Positions 1 through 9,926 of a stretch of DNA of 64,000 nucleotides are shown here, in pieces (positions within the stretch are counted from its first letter, which is position 1; each line of letters starts with the position of its first letter). The position numbers and the translations under genes are program-made. The DNA comes from Vibrio aestuarianus. Lineage in GTDB: Bacteria; Pseudomonadota; Gammaproteobacteria; Enterobacterales; Vibrionaceae. The notes under the pieces are model-generated. The model saw only the letters and a list, made by a program, of their open reading frames with translations, searched no databases and was not told the DNA's origin. The stretch lies in NCBI RefSeq assembly GCF_012395185.1, contig NZ_JAAZTU010000006.1, positions 62,001 through 126,000 of the forward strand, written 5' to 3'.

Positions 1-1
1 T

Positions 2-1564
2 ATCAAAACCTACTGTCTAGGTTTTGATACCTTCATTCAGTATGTGCAAGGTGAAACGAAAGATAAAGTCGTTAAAACGCCAGAGTGGGCGGCGGAAATC
101 TGTGGTGTTAACGCTGATAAAATACGCGAATTCGCGCGCATGTTAGTTAATGGTCGTACGCAGTTGCTGTTTGGTTGGTGTATCCAACGTCAAGAGCATG
201 GTGAACAGCCATACTGGGCGGGAGCGGTTATTGCGGCGATGGTTGGTCAAATTGGCCTGCCTGGTGGTGGTATCTCCTACGGACACCATTATTCAGGTAT
301 TGGCGTGTCATCAACAGGTTTTGCTGCGCCTGGTGGTTTTCCTCGTAACTTGGATACGGGTTCGAAACCGAAATGGGATAACGAGAACTACAACGGCTAC
401 AGTAAAACCATCCCAGTTGCGCGTTGGGTCGACTGTTTGTTAGAACCTGGCAAAGAGATCCGTTATAACGGTTCAAAAGTAAAATTGCCGGATTATAAGA
501 TGATGGTTATCTCGGGTAATAACCCGTGGCACCATCACCAAGACCGTAACCGCATGAAGAAGGCATTCCGCAAACTTCAGACTGTAGTCACGGTTGATTT
601 TGCTTGGACTGCAACGTGTCGTTTCTCTGATATTGTACTGCCAGCTTGTACGCAGTTTGAGCGCAATGATATTGATGTTTATGGCTCGTACTCAGGTAAG
701 GGGTTGATTGCAATGCACCGTTTGGTGGATCCATTGTTCCAATCTCGTACTGACTTTGAGATTTTCACTGAACTCACTCGTCGTTTTGGTCGCCATGAAG
801 AATTTACTCGTGGAATGGATGAAATGGAGTGGGTACGTTCACTGTATGAAGATTGTAAGAAAGCCAATGCTGGTAAATTTGAACTACCTGAATTTGATGC
901 ATTCTGGGAGCAAAGCGTGCTTGATTTTGGTGAAGGCAAACCTTGGGTTCGTCATGCGGATTTCCGTAAAGATCCAGAGATCAACGCGCTAGGTACGCCA
1001 TCAGGTTTCATTGAAATTACGTCACGTAAAATCGGGCGTTATGGTTATGAACATTGCCAAGATCACCCAATGTGGTTTGAGAAAACCGAACGTTCTCATG
1101 GCGGTCCAGGTTCGGAAAAACACCCGTACTGGTTACAGTCTTGTCACCCTGATAAACGCCTGCATTCACAAATGTGTGAATCTGAAGAGTATCGTGCAAC
1201 TTACGCGGTGCAAGGTCGTGAACCTGTCTATATCAACCCGATTGATGCTAAGGAAAAAGGTATTAAAGACGGCGATTTGGTTCGAGTATATAACGATCGT
1301 GGTCAGTTACTTGCTGGGGCTGTGCTATCAGATAGCTACCCTCGTGGCATTATTCGTATCGAAGAAGGTGCATGGTATGGGCCGTTAAGCGAGAAAGATG
1401 GTGCTATCTGTACTTATGGTGATCCAAATACCTTAACGTTAGATGTGGGGTCATCTGAGCTAGCGCAGGCGACTTCAGCCAATACGTGTATTGTCGACTT
1501 CGAGAAGTTTACCGGTAAAGTGCCGCCAGTAACGTCGTTCGGTGGACCACTAGAAGTCGTCTAA
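2..1564 (+). CDS. torA: Trimethylamine-N-oxide reductase TorA (3' part, 5' end outside window)
   Basis: This is the C-terminal ~520 residues of a periplasmic molybdopterin oxidoreductase of the DMSO/TMAO reductase family, which reduces TMAO to TMA as terminal electron acceptor. The frame is open from base 2, so the gene is cut by the window edge rather than truncated; a full TorA has about 820-850 residues. Family landmarks visible are the [16 protein letters not shown] loop near the start, the [15 protein letters not shown] segment, the [21 protein letters not shown] segment and the C-terminal molybdopterin-dinucleotide-binding domain ([22 protein letters not shown]...GAWYGP). The internal GTG at 44 is not a real start. 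A perfect 9-bp-stem terminator follows, so it is the last gene of its operon. TorA rather than DmsA/BisC is inferred from overall similarity; TorZ/BisC-type paralogues remain possible. Confidence 0.9.
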   Translation: MKTYCLGFDTFIQYVQGETKDKVVKTPEWAAEICGVNADKIREFARMLVNGRTQLLFGWCIQRQEHGEQPYWAGAVIAAMVGQIGLPGGGISYGHHYSGIGVSSTGFAAPGGFPRNLDTGSKPKWDNENYNGYSKTIPVARWVDCLLEPGKEIRYNGSKVKLPDYKMMVISGNNPWHHHQDRNRMKKAFRKLQTVVTVDFAWTATCRFSDIVLPACTQFERNDIDVYGSYSGKGLIAMHRLVDPLFQSRTDFEIFTELTRRFGRHEEFTRGMDEMEWVRSLYEDCKKANAGKFELPEFDAFWEQSVLDFGEGKPWVRHADFRKDPEINALGTPSGFIEITSRKIGRYGYEHCQDHPMWFEKTERSHGGPGSEKHPYWLQSCHPDKRLHSQMCESEEYRATYAVQGREPVYINPIDAKEKGIKDGDLVRVYNDRGQLLAGAVLSDSYPRGIIRIEEGAWYGPLSEKDGAICTYGDPNTLTLDVGSSELAQATSANTCIVDFEKFTGKVPPVTSFGGPLEVV

Positions 1565-1598
1565 CCCTAGCAGAGACTTACATCTTAAGTGATATTGC

Positions 1599-1632
1599 AA
1601 TGCCAGCCTTTGAGCTGGCATTATTCTTTCTT
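1599..1632 (+). terminator. Rho-independent terminator after torA
   Basis: A perfect 9-bp inverted repeat (AATGCCAGC at 1599-1607 and GCTGGCATT at 1614-1622) with a 6-nt loop is followed by a T-rich run. Confidence 0.85.
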
Positions 1633-1748
1633 ATTATTGAACAAATCGGTTGATAAGTAGTTAACCAAGATAAAACGTGACCCAATTAACTAACTGAGTT
1701 ATTAATTCATTAGACACTGTTAATAACAGTCATTTTGCTGAGGTTACC

Positions 1749-3485
1749 ATGACAACAATACTGCTACCGTGCCATCGAGAAGTGGAACTACTCCAATCGG
1801 ATTTGAATGCTGAGCTGCAAGGTTGTGAACTTCATTTTTCCTATGCGGGAATTCACAATTCCCCGATTTCTGATCGCTATGCATTATTTCGTCTCTTATT
1901 CGACGTAGAATCTGACGCGAAAGTGATCGGCGATGGTTTCCAAATGTTAGCGCAAACGGCAGGCCAGCCACACTACCCGCAAGATGTAGGTCGCTGTCCA
2001 GATAACAGCTTAAGCTATCGTATCTATTCCCCCCAAGATACAAAACGGTACTACAACTATTTGGTGGTTGAAGAATCTACAGGCTATCAACTGTTCGGTT
2101 TTACTTCATGTCATCGTTTTGCCGGATACTTTGAGATGATTGAAGAGAGAGGACATTCTTACCTCGTTGCTGCTATTGATGGGGAAAATACGCACCCACA
2201 AGATTGGGCCGAAAATCAATTAGAATCGGTGGTTATCTTAAGAGGGGAGTCGTTATCTACGCTTTATCACGAGTATGCTCAACATATTATGGTGCATCAT
2301 CAGCCTCGTTCAGGGGTTACCCAGCAAGCACCTATCGGCTGGTGTTCTTGGTATGCTTATTATGCAGACGTAACAGAGCAGCACGTCATATCAAATGTAG
2401 CTTGTATGCAAGGGGAGCTGGCGGAGCTCGAATGGGTATTACTTGATGACGGTTATCAAGCATTTATGGGAGATTGGCTAACCCCGTCGGATAAATTTAC
2501 TCGTGGTGTAAAATCCGTCATTGAAGATATCAAGCAAGCGGGGAAAAAACCGGCGATCTGGCTGGCTCCATTTATCGCTCAAGCAGAATCTCAGGTATTT
2601 AAAGAACACCCCGATTGGTTCGTACAAGGTGCAAATCGCCAGCCAATGAAAGCAGACGAAGTTACCTATGGAGGCTGGCGTTGTACACCTTGGTATATTT
2701 TAGATACTTCCAATCCCGAAGTGCAGGAGCACTTAACTTATGTTGTTAAAACCATGCGAGAAGAGTGGGGCGTCGAGTTATTCAAACTAGATGCTAATTA
2801 TTGGGGGACACTCAAAGGCCGTCGCTACCAAACAGGAGTTACGGGGGTTGAAGCGTATCGACTTGGAATGCAAGCCATTGCCGAGGGGGCGGGAGATGCC
2901 TGGTTATTGGGCTGTAATGCACCGATGTGGCCATCATTAGGTTTGGTGGATGCGATGCGGGTATCGGATGATGTCGATCGCTGTGCCCACCGTTTTGAGC
3001 AAATAGCAAAAGAGACTTTCTACCGAAGTTGGCAGCATCGTAAGTTATGGCAAATTGATCCTGATTGTGCCACATTCACCTCTTTACCGAATCAATCGAC
3101 CGAGCGCGCAAACTACGAATTCCACCGTAATGTACTGCTCGCCTGTGGTGGCTTACTGCTTTCAGGTGACCCACTTCCTGATCTAACCAGTTTTGCGAAA
3201 CAGAGCTTAATTAAACTAATGATTAGGCACAAACATAATCAGGAATCGGCAAAATTAACGTCGTTGGCGCTTAATCATGCTTTCTTGAAACTCACCGATC
3301 GTAATGATTTGCACTGTCTGTTTAACTATGGTGGTAAAGCTCAAGATTACACCTTAACGGCCAATTATGCGGTGGATTGGTATGATTACTGGTCTGGAGA
3401 AAAATTATCAGTAGAGCCGGTTCAGGTGCTGGAAGTATCACTGGCGAGCGGTTTAACCAGTCGTGCTGTTATTACTTCAGGTTAG
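1749..3485 (+). CDS. GH36-family alpha-galactosidase
   Basis: Predicted alpha-galactosidase (melibiase clan, GH36; hydrolyses terminal alpha-1,6-galactosyl units), 578 aa, no signal peptide, so cytoplasmic. An N-terminal beta-domain precedes a (beta/alpha)8 barrel beginning at GWCSWYAYY. Landmarks are VLLDDGYQ, IWLAPF, the nucleophile motif FKLDANYW (Asp348) and the acid/base motif RVSDD (Asp407); their ~59-residue spacing matches GH36 enzymes. It stands alone: no sugar transporter or LacI-type regulator adjoins it. A GAGG Shine-Dalgarno at 1739-1742 supports the ATG start. The protein is shorter than many GH36 enzymes (700+ aa). Substrate specificity cannot be read from sequence alone; a raffinose- or stachyose-type role is inference. 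Confidence 0.85.
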   Translation: MTTILLPCHREVELLQSDLNAELQGCELHFSYAGIHNSPISDRYALFRLLFDVESDAKVIGDGFQMLAQTAGQPHYPQDVGRCPDNSLSYRIYSPQDTKRYYNYLVVEESTGYQLFGFTSCHRFAGYFEMIEERGHSYLVAAIDGENTHPQDWAENQLESVVILRGESLSTLYHEYAQHIMVHHQPRSGVTQQAPIGWCSWYAYYADVTEQHVISNVACMQGELAELEWVLLDDGYQAFMGDWLTPSDKFTRGVKSVIEDIKQAGKKPAIWLAPFIAQAESQVFKEHPDWFVQGANRQPMKADEVTYGGWRCTPWYILDTSNPEVQEHLTYVVKTMREEWGVELFKLDANYWGTLKGRRYQTGVTGVEAYRLGMQAIAEGAGDAWLLGCNAPMWPSLGLVDAMRVSDDVDRCAHRFEQIAKETFYRSWQHRKLWQIDPDCATFTSLPNQSTERANYEFHRNVLLACGGLLLSGDPLPDLTSFAKQSLIKLMIRHKHNQESAKLTSLALNHAFLKLTDRNDLHCLFNYGGKAQDYTLTANYAVDWYDYWSGEKLSVEPVQVLEVSLASGLTSRAVITSG

Positions 3486-3552
3486 GATTTGGTAGTGCTT
3501 TACACTTTGTATACCTCTCCTACTTCAAGTCATTTGGGTACAGTGTTTAATA

Positions 3553-3596
3553 TGAAATGTAACCAAACGGCAATCTGTGTTTGGTATTACATTTCA
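3553..3596. terminator. Long inverted repeat between convergent genes
   Basis: TGAAATGTAACCAAAC (3553-3568) pairs with GTTTGG-TATTACATTTCA (3579-3596), the second arm carrying a 2-nt bulge. It overlaps the stop codon of the leftward exporter gene and lies between two convergent genes, so a bidirectional transcript-end role is likely. There is no strong T tract on the plus strand. Confidence 0.5.
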
Positions 3597-4780
3597 AACC
3601 ACCAGTAGCATCCATATCCTACGATTAAAGCTGGTATTGAAGTGTACACTGTGGCGAGCATGGCTGCTTTGGGTGCTAATGCAATGGCAGGAAAAAGCGC
3701 GTCACCATCGTTAGAGATCGCATTTGAAATTTGGGTTGAGAATGGCACTACACCAGAAAGGTATAAGCTAGTGATTAATATTTGAGGCCCACAACCTGGT
3801 AATAAACCCACAACGACGCCTAGTAAAGGCATCCATTCAGCCCATTCAGCTAAATCTTTAATCGGCTCCCAGCCAGAAAAATGACGAATCAATTCAAATG
3901 ATAGAAAAGCAATGATGACCCACGCACTGACAAAGTGAGTATCTTGTGCAGCTTTTTGAATAGGGTGGGCACTTTGCACTTTTTTATCTTCAGAGACGGT
4001 GGATTGATAACTGTCGAGTTCTGTGGTGAGAGACCAAAGTAGCATGCTAATAATGGCAAGTATTGCTCCTATCCATTGCATGGTTTGAGCCTTTAAATTG
4101 AAAAATACATTAAGATCAATTTGGAACGATCCGGCGAGCGCAACAAAAGAAGTGGGGATCAACAATAGTTTCCAAAACAGCCCTTGCAAATTCAGCGCTG
4201 TTGATTGCACATGTTGTGATGGAGAGTTTGTTGATGGTGATAGCTGAAGCTGACTTTTCTGTGGGCGTAAGAAAGCATCATCATGAAAATAATTGATCAC
4301 AAATCCGGTCAGACAACCAGTAATAATTCCGATACTAATAACGCCCAATCCTGTGAGTGGTTTACTTGCTAATAGTAAAAATGCTGCGTCCCCCATGGTA
4401 GAGGTTAATACCGCAACCAATGCCCCAAAACCAACGCGTCCACTAACAAATTGCGTTGTAACGACAATGGCTCCACCACATCCGGGCAGCGCACCCAGTA
4501 AAGAAGCAATAATAACTTGGATGTGCCTTGATTTTTGGTACGCCAAAACCAGCCAGTGAGCAGAGCTCATATAACGAGATAAGTAGTGATAGCAGGTCAA
4601 GGTCAACGCGACATAAGTTGATACGGCCCAGAATGCATCAGAAAGAGCGCCTAATGAGAGCGAGCGAGTATGCTCATTAAACAGCAATATGATCAATAAC
4701 AATGGCAGAGCTAACCGTTGGTAACCACAGTTAAATTGTGAGGGAGCAAAAGCTGAGTTAGACCATTTGATTGAGTTCAT
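3587..4780 (-). CDS. Putative manganese/heavy-metal exporter (ArsP_2/DUF2899-type, MneA-like)
   Basis: Polytopic inner-membrane protein of about 397 aa with ~10 predicted hydrophobic segments. Two symmetry-related signature loops are visible, LPGCGGAIV in the first half and LPGCGPQIL in the second, the hallmark of the PF11449 putative heavy-metal exporter family; V. cholerae MneA, a Mn2+ exporter, is to my knowledge in this family. I place the start at the ATG at 4780, which has AAGGTG five bases upstream; an in-frame ATG at 4801 has no good ribosome site. Two Fur-box-like sequences lie 40-80 bp upstream, and the divergent neighbour encodes a Mn-dependent pyrophosphatase, so a metal-homeostasis role is plausible. 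The transported metal is inference. Confidence 0.75.
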   Translation of the reverse strand: MNSIKWSNSAFAPSQFNCGYQRLALPLLLIILLFNEHTRSLSLGALSDAFWAVSTYVALTLTCYHYLSRYMSSAHWLVLAYQKSRHIQVIIASLLGALPGCGGAIVVTTQFVSGRVGFGALVAVLTSTMGDAAFLLLASKPLTGLGVISIGIITGCLTGFVINYFHDDAFLRPQKSQLQLSPSTNSPSQHVQSTALNLQGLFWKLLLIPTSFVALAGSFQIDLNVFFNLKAQTMQWIGAILAIISMLLWSLTTELDSYQSTVSEDKKVQSAHPIQKAAQDTHFVSAWVIIAFLSFELIRHFSGWEPIKDLAEWAEWMPLLGVVVGLLPGCGPQILITSLYLSGVVPFSTQISNAISNDGDALFPAIALAPKAAMLATVYTSIPALIVGYGCYWWFEM

Positions 4781-4818
4781 AGCACACCTTATAAAATTCA
4801 TTGCTCATGTTGGTGAAA

Positions 4819-4833
4819 TGAGAATCGTTATCA
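4819..4833 (-). promoter_or_regulatory. Putative Fur box 1
   Basis: TGAGAATCGTTATCA matches the 7-1-7 Fur consensus TGATAATNATTATCA at 12 of 14 specified positions. It lies just upstream of the leftward exporter start and within the shared intergenic region with ppaC. Confidence 0.6.
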
Positions 4834-4844
4834 TTATATGCTAT

Positions 4845-4859
4845 TGATAATTATTCGCA
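4845..4859 (-). promoter_or_regulatory. Putative Fur box 2
   Basis: TGATAATTATTCGCA matches the 7-1-7 Fur consensus at 12 of 14 positions (left half perfect). It is 26 bp from the first site on the same helix region, consistent with cooperative binding by more than one Fur dimer. Confidence 0.5.
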
Positions 4860-5007
4860 ATTGAGAGTTGTTAATTTTTGAAAAGAATTTCTTAGTAGCA
4901 ACTCATGACAAATTCTGAAAATAAGGTAAAGTAACGGCCTTTATGAGCAATTTCGCCTATCAACATAGATAGGCCATCAAATCAAATAGCAATAAATAGG
5001 AAGAAAG

Positions 5008-5913
5008 ATGATTCTAGTTGTCGGTCATAAGAACCCAGATAGCGATAGTATTTGTAGTGCACTTGTGGCAACTGAGCTGCTAAAAGCTCGTGGTCAAGAG
5101 GCTATGCCGATCCGTCAAGGTGAAATCAATCGCGAAACTCAGCACATCCTAGAAGTCGCTGGCGCAGAGTCTCCAGAATTACGCACTTCTGTTGCTGGTG
5201 AAAAAATTTGGTTAGTAGATTACTCAGATCTAGCACAAGCACCTGACGATGTCGCTGAAGCTGAAATCTTAGGTATTGTTGATCACCACCGTCTAGGTGA
5301 CGTGATGACAGTAAACCCAATGGAAGCTTGGATCTGGCCTGTTGGTTGTACTAACACTGTTCTGTTCAACATGTTCAAGATTGAAGGTCACACGATTTCT
5401 CAACAGGTTGCTAAACTAATGATGTCTGCAATTTTGTCTGACACGGTCGGTTTTGCTTCACCAACGTGTACGCAAAAAGACAAAGATGCAGTTGCAGAAC
5501 TGGCTGAAATTGCTGATGTACAAGACGTTGACGCATTCATTAAAGATCTTCTTATTGCGAAAACAGATATTGAAGGCTTGTCTGCTGCTGAATTGGTAGA
5601 AAAAGATCTAAAAGGCTATCCATTTAACGGCCGTGATGTTGTGGTAGGCCAAGTGGAACTAGCAACGCTTGAGCAGGTTGATGGCATGATTGAAGCAATT
5701 GAAGCGGATCTTGTTCGTCGTTGTGAAGAAGACAATCTTGCTTTTGCCGCTGTGATGCTAACCGATATCACTACTGCGCAAACCCGTTTGCTTTACACTG
5801 GTGAGTGGGCTGAGAAGCTAGCTAAGCACCAGAAAGATGGCATGTTGATGATGGAAAATACGCTAAGCCGTAAGAAGCAAGGCTGGCCTTGGCTTCAAGC
5901 TGAATTAGTATAG
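5008..5913 (+). CDS. ppaC: Manganese-dependent inorganic pyrophosphatase (family II)
   Basis: Hydrolyses pyrophosphate to two phosphates in the cytoplasm using Mn2+ (or Co2+). The 301-aa protein shows the DHH-family metal site: GHKNPDSDS (His7, Asp11, Asp13) and the signature VDHH (Asp92-His93-His94). The C-terminal DHHA2 domain ends in the substrate-binding SRKKQ motif. An AGGAAG ribosome site precedes the ATG at good spacing. A strong hairpin terminator follows. In Vibrio this enzyme type is a chromosomal housekeeping gene. Its position back to back with a putative Mn exporter may reflect shared metal physiology, but independent promoters are expected. Confidence 0.96.
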   Translation: MILVVGHKNPDSDSICSALVATELLKARGQEAMPIRQGEINRETQHILEVAGAESPELRTSVAGEKIWLVDYSDLAQAPDDVAEAEILGIVDHHRLGDVMTVNPMEAWIWPVGCTNTVLFNMFKIEGHTISQQVAKLMMSAILSDTVGFASPTCTQKDKDAVAELAEIADVQDVDAFIKDLLIAKTDIEGLSAAELVEKDLKGYPFNGRDVVVGQVELATLEQVDGMIEAIEADLVRRCEEDNLAFAAVMLTDITTAQTRLLYTGEWAEKLAKHQKDGMLMMENTLSRKKQGWPWLQAELV

Positions 5914-5942
5914 TAAGCTCATCCCTTAAATTTACGATAAAT

Positions 5943-5977
5943 AAAACGCCCGCAGTGTTACACTGTGGGCGTTTTCT
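5943..5977 (+). terminator. Terminator after ppaC
   Basis: AAAACGCCCGCAGTG (5943-5957), 3-nt loop, CACTGTGGGCGTTTT (5961-5975): a 15-bp stem with one G-T pair, ending in a T run. Confidence 0.85.
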
Positions 5978-5999
5978 ATGAGACAACCGGAGAATGATT

Positions 6000-6392
6000 A
6001 TGGCGAAAGCACTTAGCGCAGAACAGATCGAAACCATCAATCGCTACAATGAAGAAGATCGCTTTAAATATTGTGTTAAAGAAATAGTAGTGAATCGTGA
6101 AGTTTGGATTCTAAAAGACGAACACGGTTGTGTGATGCTGAACACGGAAGATGATGATTGTGTGCCTGTGTGGCCAAATCAAGAGTTCGCAGCAGCGTGG
6201 GCTACCGGTGAATGGGAAGCATGCCAACCTGAATCAATCTCTCTCAATAAGTGGCACAGTCGCTGGACCACAGGCCTAGAAGATGATGAACTTTCTGTGG
6301 TTGTATTTCCTAACGAACGTGAAGAAGGCGTGGTACTGTTTCCTGATGAGTTCGATTTTGAATTGAAGAAGCAGCAAGCAAAGCAGCGTTAA
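6000..6392 (+). CDS. DUF2750 family protein
   Basis: Small soluble protein of 130 aa resembling the DUF2750 family, which is common in Vibrio and has no assigned function. No signal peptide or membrane segment; the composition is acidic and Trp-rich (VPVWPNQEFAAAW, WHSRWTTGLEDDE). The ATG at 6000 is preferred because GGAG lies 7 nt before it; the ATG at 5994 would leave only 1 nt. It follows the ppaC terminator, so it likely has its own promoter or low read-through. Confidence 0.7.
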   Translation: MAKALSAEQIETINRYNEEDRFKYCVKEIVVNREVWILKDEHGCVMLNTEDDDCVPVWPNQEFAAAWATGEWEACQPESISLNKWHSRWTTGLEDDELSVVVFPNEREEGVVLFPDEFDFELKKQQAKQR

Positions 6393-6461
6393 TCCACAAC
6401 CTATCAGAGCGCTCAATTTATTAGCAGTCGATGAGTTTGGTGGTTGATTTTTATCGGTGGC

Positions 6462-7244
6462 TCAATAGCCTATGAGCTGATAAAGAGGTGCGGATTTTGA
6501 CAGGGTGACAGCATTATTCAGTACACCCTGTTGTTCATACTCTTTAAGTATCGACTGAATAACGTTTTTAACTTCCTTTTCTTTCATCCCCGTTTTTAGT
6601 CGTTTGTCATAAAGCATACTCAATAAGATAACATCAAGTGGAGACAATAGTTCTTCCGGTGTTTCATCATTAAATATTGAAGGGTAGGCTTGTTGTGAAT
6701 CATTAGGCAGGCCAAGTGCTTGCGTTATTTCTTCAACAATACAAGCGAGCAGTTTACCGCGCTCATGGGCTTTATCGACAGGAATAATGACTACCGCTTT
6801 TATGATCTCATGAGTGCCAATATCGGTTGTGTAGTTGGCGATACAGATTGAATTATTTAAAACCCCCAAGCTGCTTTTGCCAATATGTGTTGCTACTTCA
6901 TTTTCCCATTTGGCTTCTTTGGTAAAAATCCACGTTACGTTGGCTTCATCACGGTTAGAGACTCGATAAATAGGGTGATGTGTCACCAACGCTAAGTGCT
7001 GAAGATGCAAGTCAACCAGTTCGTCATGCAAGGCTTTATCGGCCACGTCATGCTGTACCCATATTTTTACCGGTTGTGCCCATTTGACTAAGGGGTATTT
7101 GCCTGCGTTATATTCGTTACGCAATGCAACTTGGACGAACGCCTTACTGATAAAGCTTTTGTCCTTCCATGTTTCGCTATAGGCCCAAGCGGAAGCGCTA
7201 AAAACGAGCAATAAACAGGCCGCTAATCTCACTTTCCCTAGCAA
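6462..7244 (-). CDS. DUF2927 secreted protein, last gene of the sap operon
   Basis: 260-aa exported protein with an N-terminal signal peptide (cleavage likely after ASAWA). The body carries features of the DUF2927 family: a central IVEEITQALGLPNDS segment followed by SIFND. The EEITQALGLPND block looks like an active-site-type helix (Glu-rich, comparable to HExxH-like positions), but no true zinc motif HExxH is present. A TTG start at 7244 is preceded by TAGGAAAAACT, in which the Shine-Dalgarno overlaps the sapF stop codon, so it is translationally coupled to sapF. Function unknown; periplasmic, probably accessory to the Sap transporter. Confidence 0.65.
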   Translation of the reverse strand: MLGKVRLAACLLLVFSASAWAYSETWKDKSFISKAFVQVALRNEYNAGKYPLVKWAQPVKIWVQHDVADKALHDELVDLHLQHLALVTHHPIYRVSNRDEANVTWIFTKEAKWENEVATHIGKSSLGVLNNSICIANYTTDIGTHEIIKAVVIIPVDKAHERGKLLACIVEEITQALGLPNDSQQAYPSIFNDETPEELLSPLDVILLSMLYDKRLKTGMKEKEVKNVIQSILKEYEQQGVLNNAVTLSKSAPLYQLIGY

Positions 7245-7252
7245 AGTTTTTC

Positions 7253-8047
7253 CTATTTGAAGTAAGGCGCTTTATTGAAATGGCTTTCAATCATACGCTG
7301 AGTGATCGGGTGTTCTGGATTGGCTAATACCGTTTGAGTATCGCCAGATTCGACGACTTCGCCCTCATGCATCACCATAATTTTGTCGGTAATGTGCTTC
7401 ACAATACCAATGTGTTGAGAAACATAGACAAATGAAACGCCCATTTCTTCTTGTAGCTCTAGAAACAGATTGATGATCTGTGAACGCATTGCCATATCTA
7501 AGCCATTGAGTGCTTCATCCGCGACGATGATCGACGGTTGCAGAATAAGGGCGCGAGCTAAGCAGACACGTTGCTTTTGTCCTGTCGCTAACATCTGCGG
7601 ATAGAAATAAGCATGTTCTGGCAATAAACCAACCCGTAAAAGCGTCTCTTTTACGCGCTTCATGCGAGCCTCGACGGGCATATTAGTATTTCGTTTGAGT
7701 GGCCCTTCAAGAATGCGTCCGATCTGAATACGCGGGTTTAATGATGTATTCGGGTCTTGGAAAATCATGCGAATGAGTTTACAACGCGTTGAGTAATCTT
7801 TGTGCTCAAGAAGCTCACCATTTACTCGGATTTCTCCAGAAGTAGGTTCAACCATACCGGAGATCATCCGTGCTAGCGTCGATTTACCTGAACCATTTTG
7901 ACCAATAAAGCCGATCGTTTGTCCTGCATCGAGGGTAAAGCTGACCGGTTTCACCGCGTGCTGTATTTTCTTGCGAAACAGTCCAGATCGAGTGACGAAA
8001 TCTTTGGATAATCCGTTAACTTCTAGCAGTGAAGTGGTCATGCTCAT
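7253..8047 (-). CDS. sapF: Peptide/putrescine ABC transporter ATP-binding protein SapF
   Basis: Second ATPase of the Sap ABC transporter, 264 aa (E. coli SapF 268 aa). Walker [10 protein letters not shown] lies at residues 49-57 and Walker B/D-loop is [12 protein letters not shown]. The signature motif is degenerate (MLATGQKQR instead of LSGGQ), as known for SapF. The start is the ATG at 8047: it overlaps the sapD stop in an ATGA and has GGAG 8 nt upstream; earlier in-frame starts lie inside sapD. Sap was linked to antimicrobial peptide resistance in Salmonella/Haemophilus, and SapBCDF to putrescine export in E. coli, so the substrate here is uncertain. Confidence 0.92.
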   Translation of the reverse strand: MSMTTSLLEVNGLSKDFVTRSGLFRKKIQHAVKPVSFTLDAGQTIGFIGQNGSGKSTLARMISGMVEPTSGEIRVNGELLEHKDYSTRCKLIRMIFQDPNTSLNPRIQIGRILEGPLKRNTNMPVEARMKRVKETLLRVGLLPEHAYFYPQMLATGQKQRVCLARALILQPSIIVADEALNGLDMAMRSQIINLFLELQEEMGVSFVYVSQHIGIVKHITDKIMVMHEGEVVESGDTQTVLANPEHPITQRMIESHFNKAPYFK

Positions 8048-9039
8048 GATGATTGCTCCATATTTAACGGAAAGTGACAAGAAAACTTATGGTTTTTTAT
8101 CCGTTGCGGATAAGGTATTTCAACGCATTGACGTTGAGCATATGGGCAACGAGGCCCCAAGCGACAACCAATTGGTAAATGTTGTAGTGGTGGAATAGAA
8201 CCGGGCAAAGACTGTAGTTTTTCTTTATGGGGAATCCAGTCACTAAAGTCAGGCATCGCTTTAAGCAATGCGACAGTATAGGGGTGCTTGGGCTCACTCA
8301 AAATTTTTGGGGTATCGGCTGATTCAACAGATTGCCCGCAATACATGACCGTAATGCGGGTCGCCCATTGTGTGATGGTCGTTAAGTCGTGGCCAATTAG
8401 CAAAATAGTGGTGTTATTGACTTGATTCATGCGGCTCAACAAACGCAAAATTTGCGATTGAGTGATCGGGTCTAAATCGTTGGTCGGTTCATCGGCGATC
8501 AACAATTTTGGTTTGGTTGCAATCGCCATTGCAATCATGACTTTTTGGCATTCCCCATCGGTCAGTTCATAAGGGTAGCTGTTCATGACGCGAGTATGAT
8601 CTTTAATGCCGACCTTATGTAGTAAAGCCTTGGCTTGTTTTTTACGCCATTTGAAACGTTGCCACCACTTGCCTTCAAAGGTACGAGATGGAATGGACTC
8701 TATCAACTGCTTGCCGACTTCTTCTGATGGGTCCAAACAGGTTGATGGTTCTTGAAAGATCATAGCAATATCGCGGGCAATGACGCGTCTGCGTTCTCGT
8801 GCAGTCAGTTGCAACAAATCAATATTGCCCAGACGCATTCGGTCTGCGGTGACCGTCCAGTTATCTTTGCAGATACCAACAATAGCTTTTGCTACGAGAC
8901 TTTTTCCTGAACCTGACTCACCCACTAGGCCGCGAATTTCACCTTCATTCATGGTCAAACTCATGCGGTCAACCGCTTTAACTAAGCCTTGCGGTGTATC
9001 GATTTCAATGGTGAGGTGGCGAATATCTAATAACGGCAT
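8044..9039 (-). CDS. sapD: Sap ABC transporter ATP-binding protein SapD
   Basis: 331 aa, the usual SapD length. Walker A GESGSGKS, signature-like [10 protein letters not shown], Walker [13 protein letters not shown], then the C-terminal oligopeptide-transporter extension with the cysteine pattern [15 protein letters not shown]. In E. coli SapD (TrkE) also supports Trk potassium uptake. It overlaps sapC by one base and sapF by 4 bp, consistent with tight coupling in one operon. Confidence 0.94.
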   Translation of the reverse strand: MPLLDIRHLTIEIDTPQGLVKAVDRMSLTMNEGEIRGLVGESGSGKSLVAKAIVGICKDNWTVTADRMRLGNIDLLQLTARERRRVIARDIAMIFQEPSTCLDPSEEVGKQLIESIPSRTFEGKWWQRFKWRKKQAKALLHKVGIKDHTRVMNSYPYELTDGECQKVMIAMAIATKPKLLIADEPTNDLDPITQSQILRLLSRMNQVNNTTILLIGHDLTTITQWATRITVMYCGQSVESADTPKILSEPKHPYTVALLKAMPDFSDWIPHKEKLQSLPGSIPPLQHLPIGCRLGPRCPYAQRQCVEIPYPQRIKNHKFSCHFPLNMEQSS

Positions 9040-9926
9040 TATTCAACCCCTGCATTTAAAGCTTGGCGTACGCCTTCACCGACTAGGTTAATGGTGATAA
9101 CCGTAAACATAATGGCCAGCCCGGGTAGGGTAACGGTCCAAGGTGCTAAGTAAATCAGCTCTACGGAATCACCCAATATTGCTCCCCATTCAGTACTTGG
9201 TGCCTGCGCGCCAAGCCCAAGAAACCCAAGCGCTGAAATATCTAAAATAGCAACCGACAGAGCAAGTGTCATTTCGCTTGCAATGACAGCAAGCACGTTG
9301 GGTAAAATGGAGTTCCACAATAAATAAAAATCATTGGCACCATCTAATCGTGCGGCGAGGATATAATCTTTCTCAACTTCGTTATGGACCGCAATATAGA
9401 CTGAGCGTATAAAACGTGGAATGAGAGCTAAACCAATGGCGAGTAATATATTGAACTCACCAAACCCGAGTAAAGCAACGAAGATAATGGCCAAAAGCAG
9501 AGAGGGGATGGACATCACCGTATCGAGTAAGTGGTTCAATGTACTTGATAGAAGCCCCTTGGTCATACCTGCCATGATACCGATAAAGCAGCCTATCAAT
9601 GCAGCAATTAATGTAATGATAACGGCAGCACCAAAGGTGAACTGAGAGCCATCAATTAAGCGAGAGATAATATCTCGCCCTAAATCATCAGTACCAAGGA
9701 AATATTCAACAGTTCCGGCTGGATCCCACGAAGGAGGAATGAGTAACTCTCCGCTTTGGAGTTGCGGATCATGAGGCGTTATCCAAGGTGACGTTACTGT
9801 AATTAAAACAATAAGTACTAAGCACCATAGCCCAAACATCGCCAAACTGTTGGCACGATAGCTGCGCCAAAAACGCTCAAACTGCGTTGGGATATGCTCT
9901 TCCTGATATACGTTATTTGTTAGCAT
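9039..9926 (-). CDS. sapC: Sap ABC transporter permease SapC
   Basis: 295-aa inner-membrane permease of the DppC/OppC type. An N-terminal cytoplasmic stretch precedes TM1, then a periplasmic loop with [16 protein letters not shown]...[13 protein letters not shown], typical of OppC proteins, then five more membrane segments and an EAA loop ([22 protein letters not shown]) that contacts the ATPases. It overlaps sapB by 14 bp. Confidence 0.94.
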   Translation of the reverse strand: MLTNNVYQEEHIPTQFERFWRSYRANSLAMFGLWCLVLIVLITVTSPWITPHDPQLQSGELLIPPSWDPAGTVEYFLGTDDLGRDIISRLIDGSQFTFGAAVIITLIAALIGCFIGIMAGMTKGLLSSTLNHLLDTVMSIPSLLLAIIFVALLGFGEFNILLAIGLALIPRFIRSVYIAVHNEVEKDYILAARLDGANDFYLLWNSILPNVLAVIASEMTLALSVAILDISALGFLGLGAQAPSTEWGAILGDSVELIYLAPWTVTLPGLAIMFTVITINLVGEGVRQALNAGVE

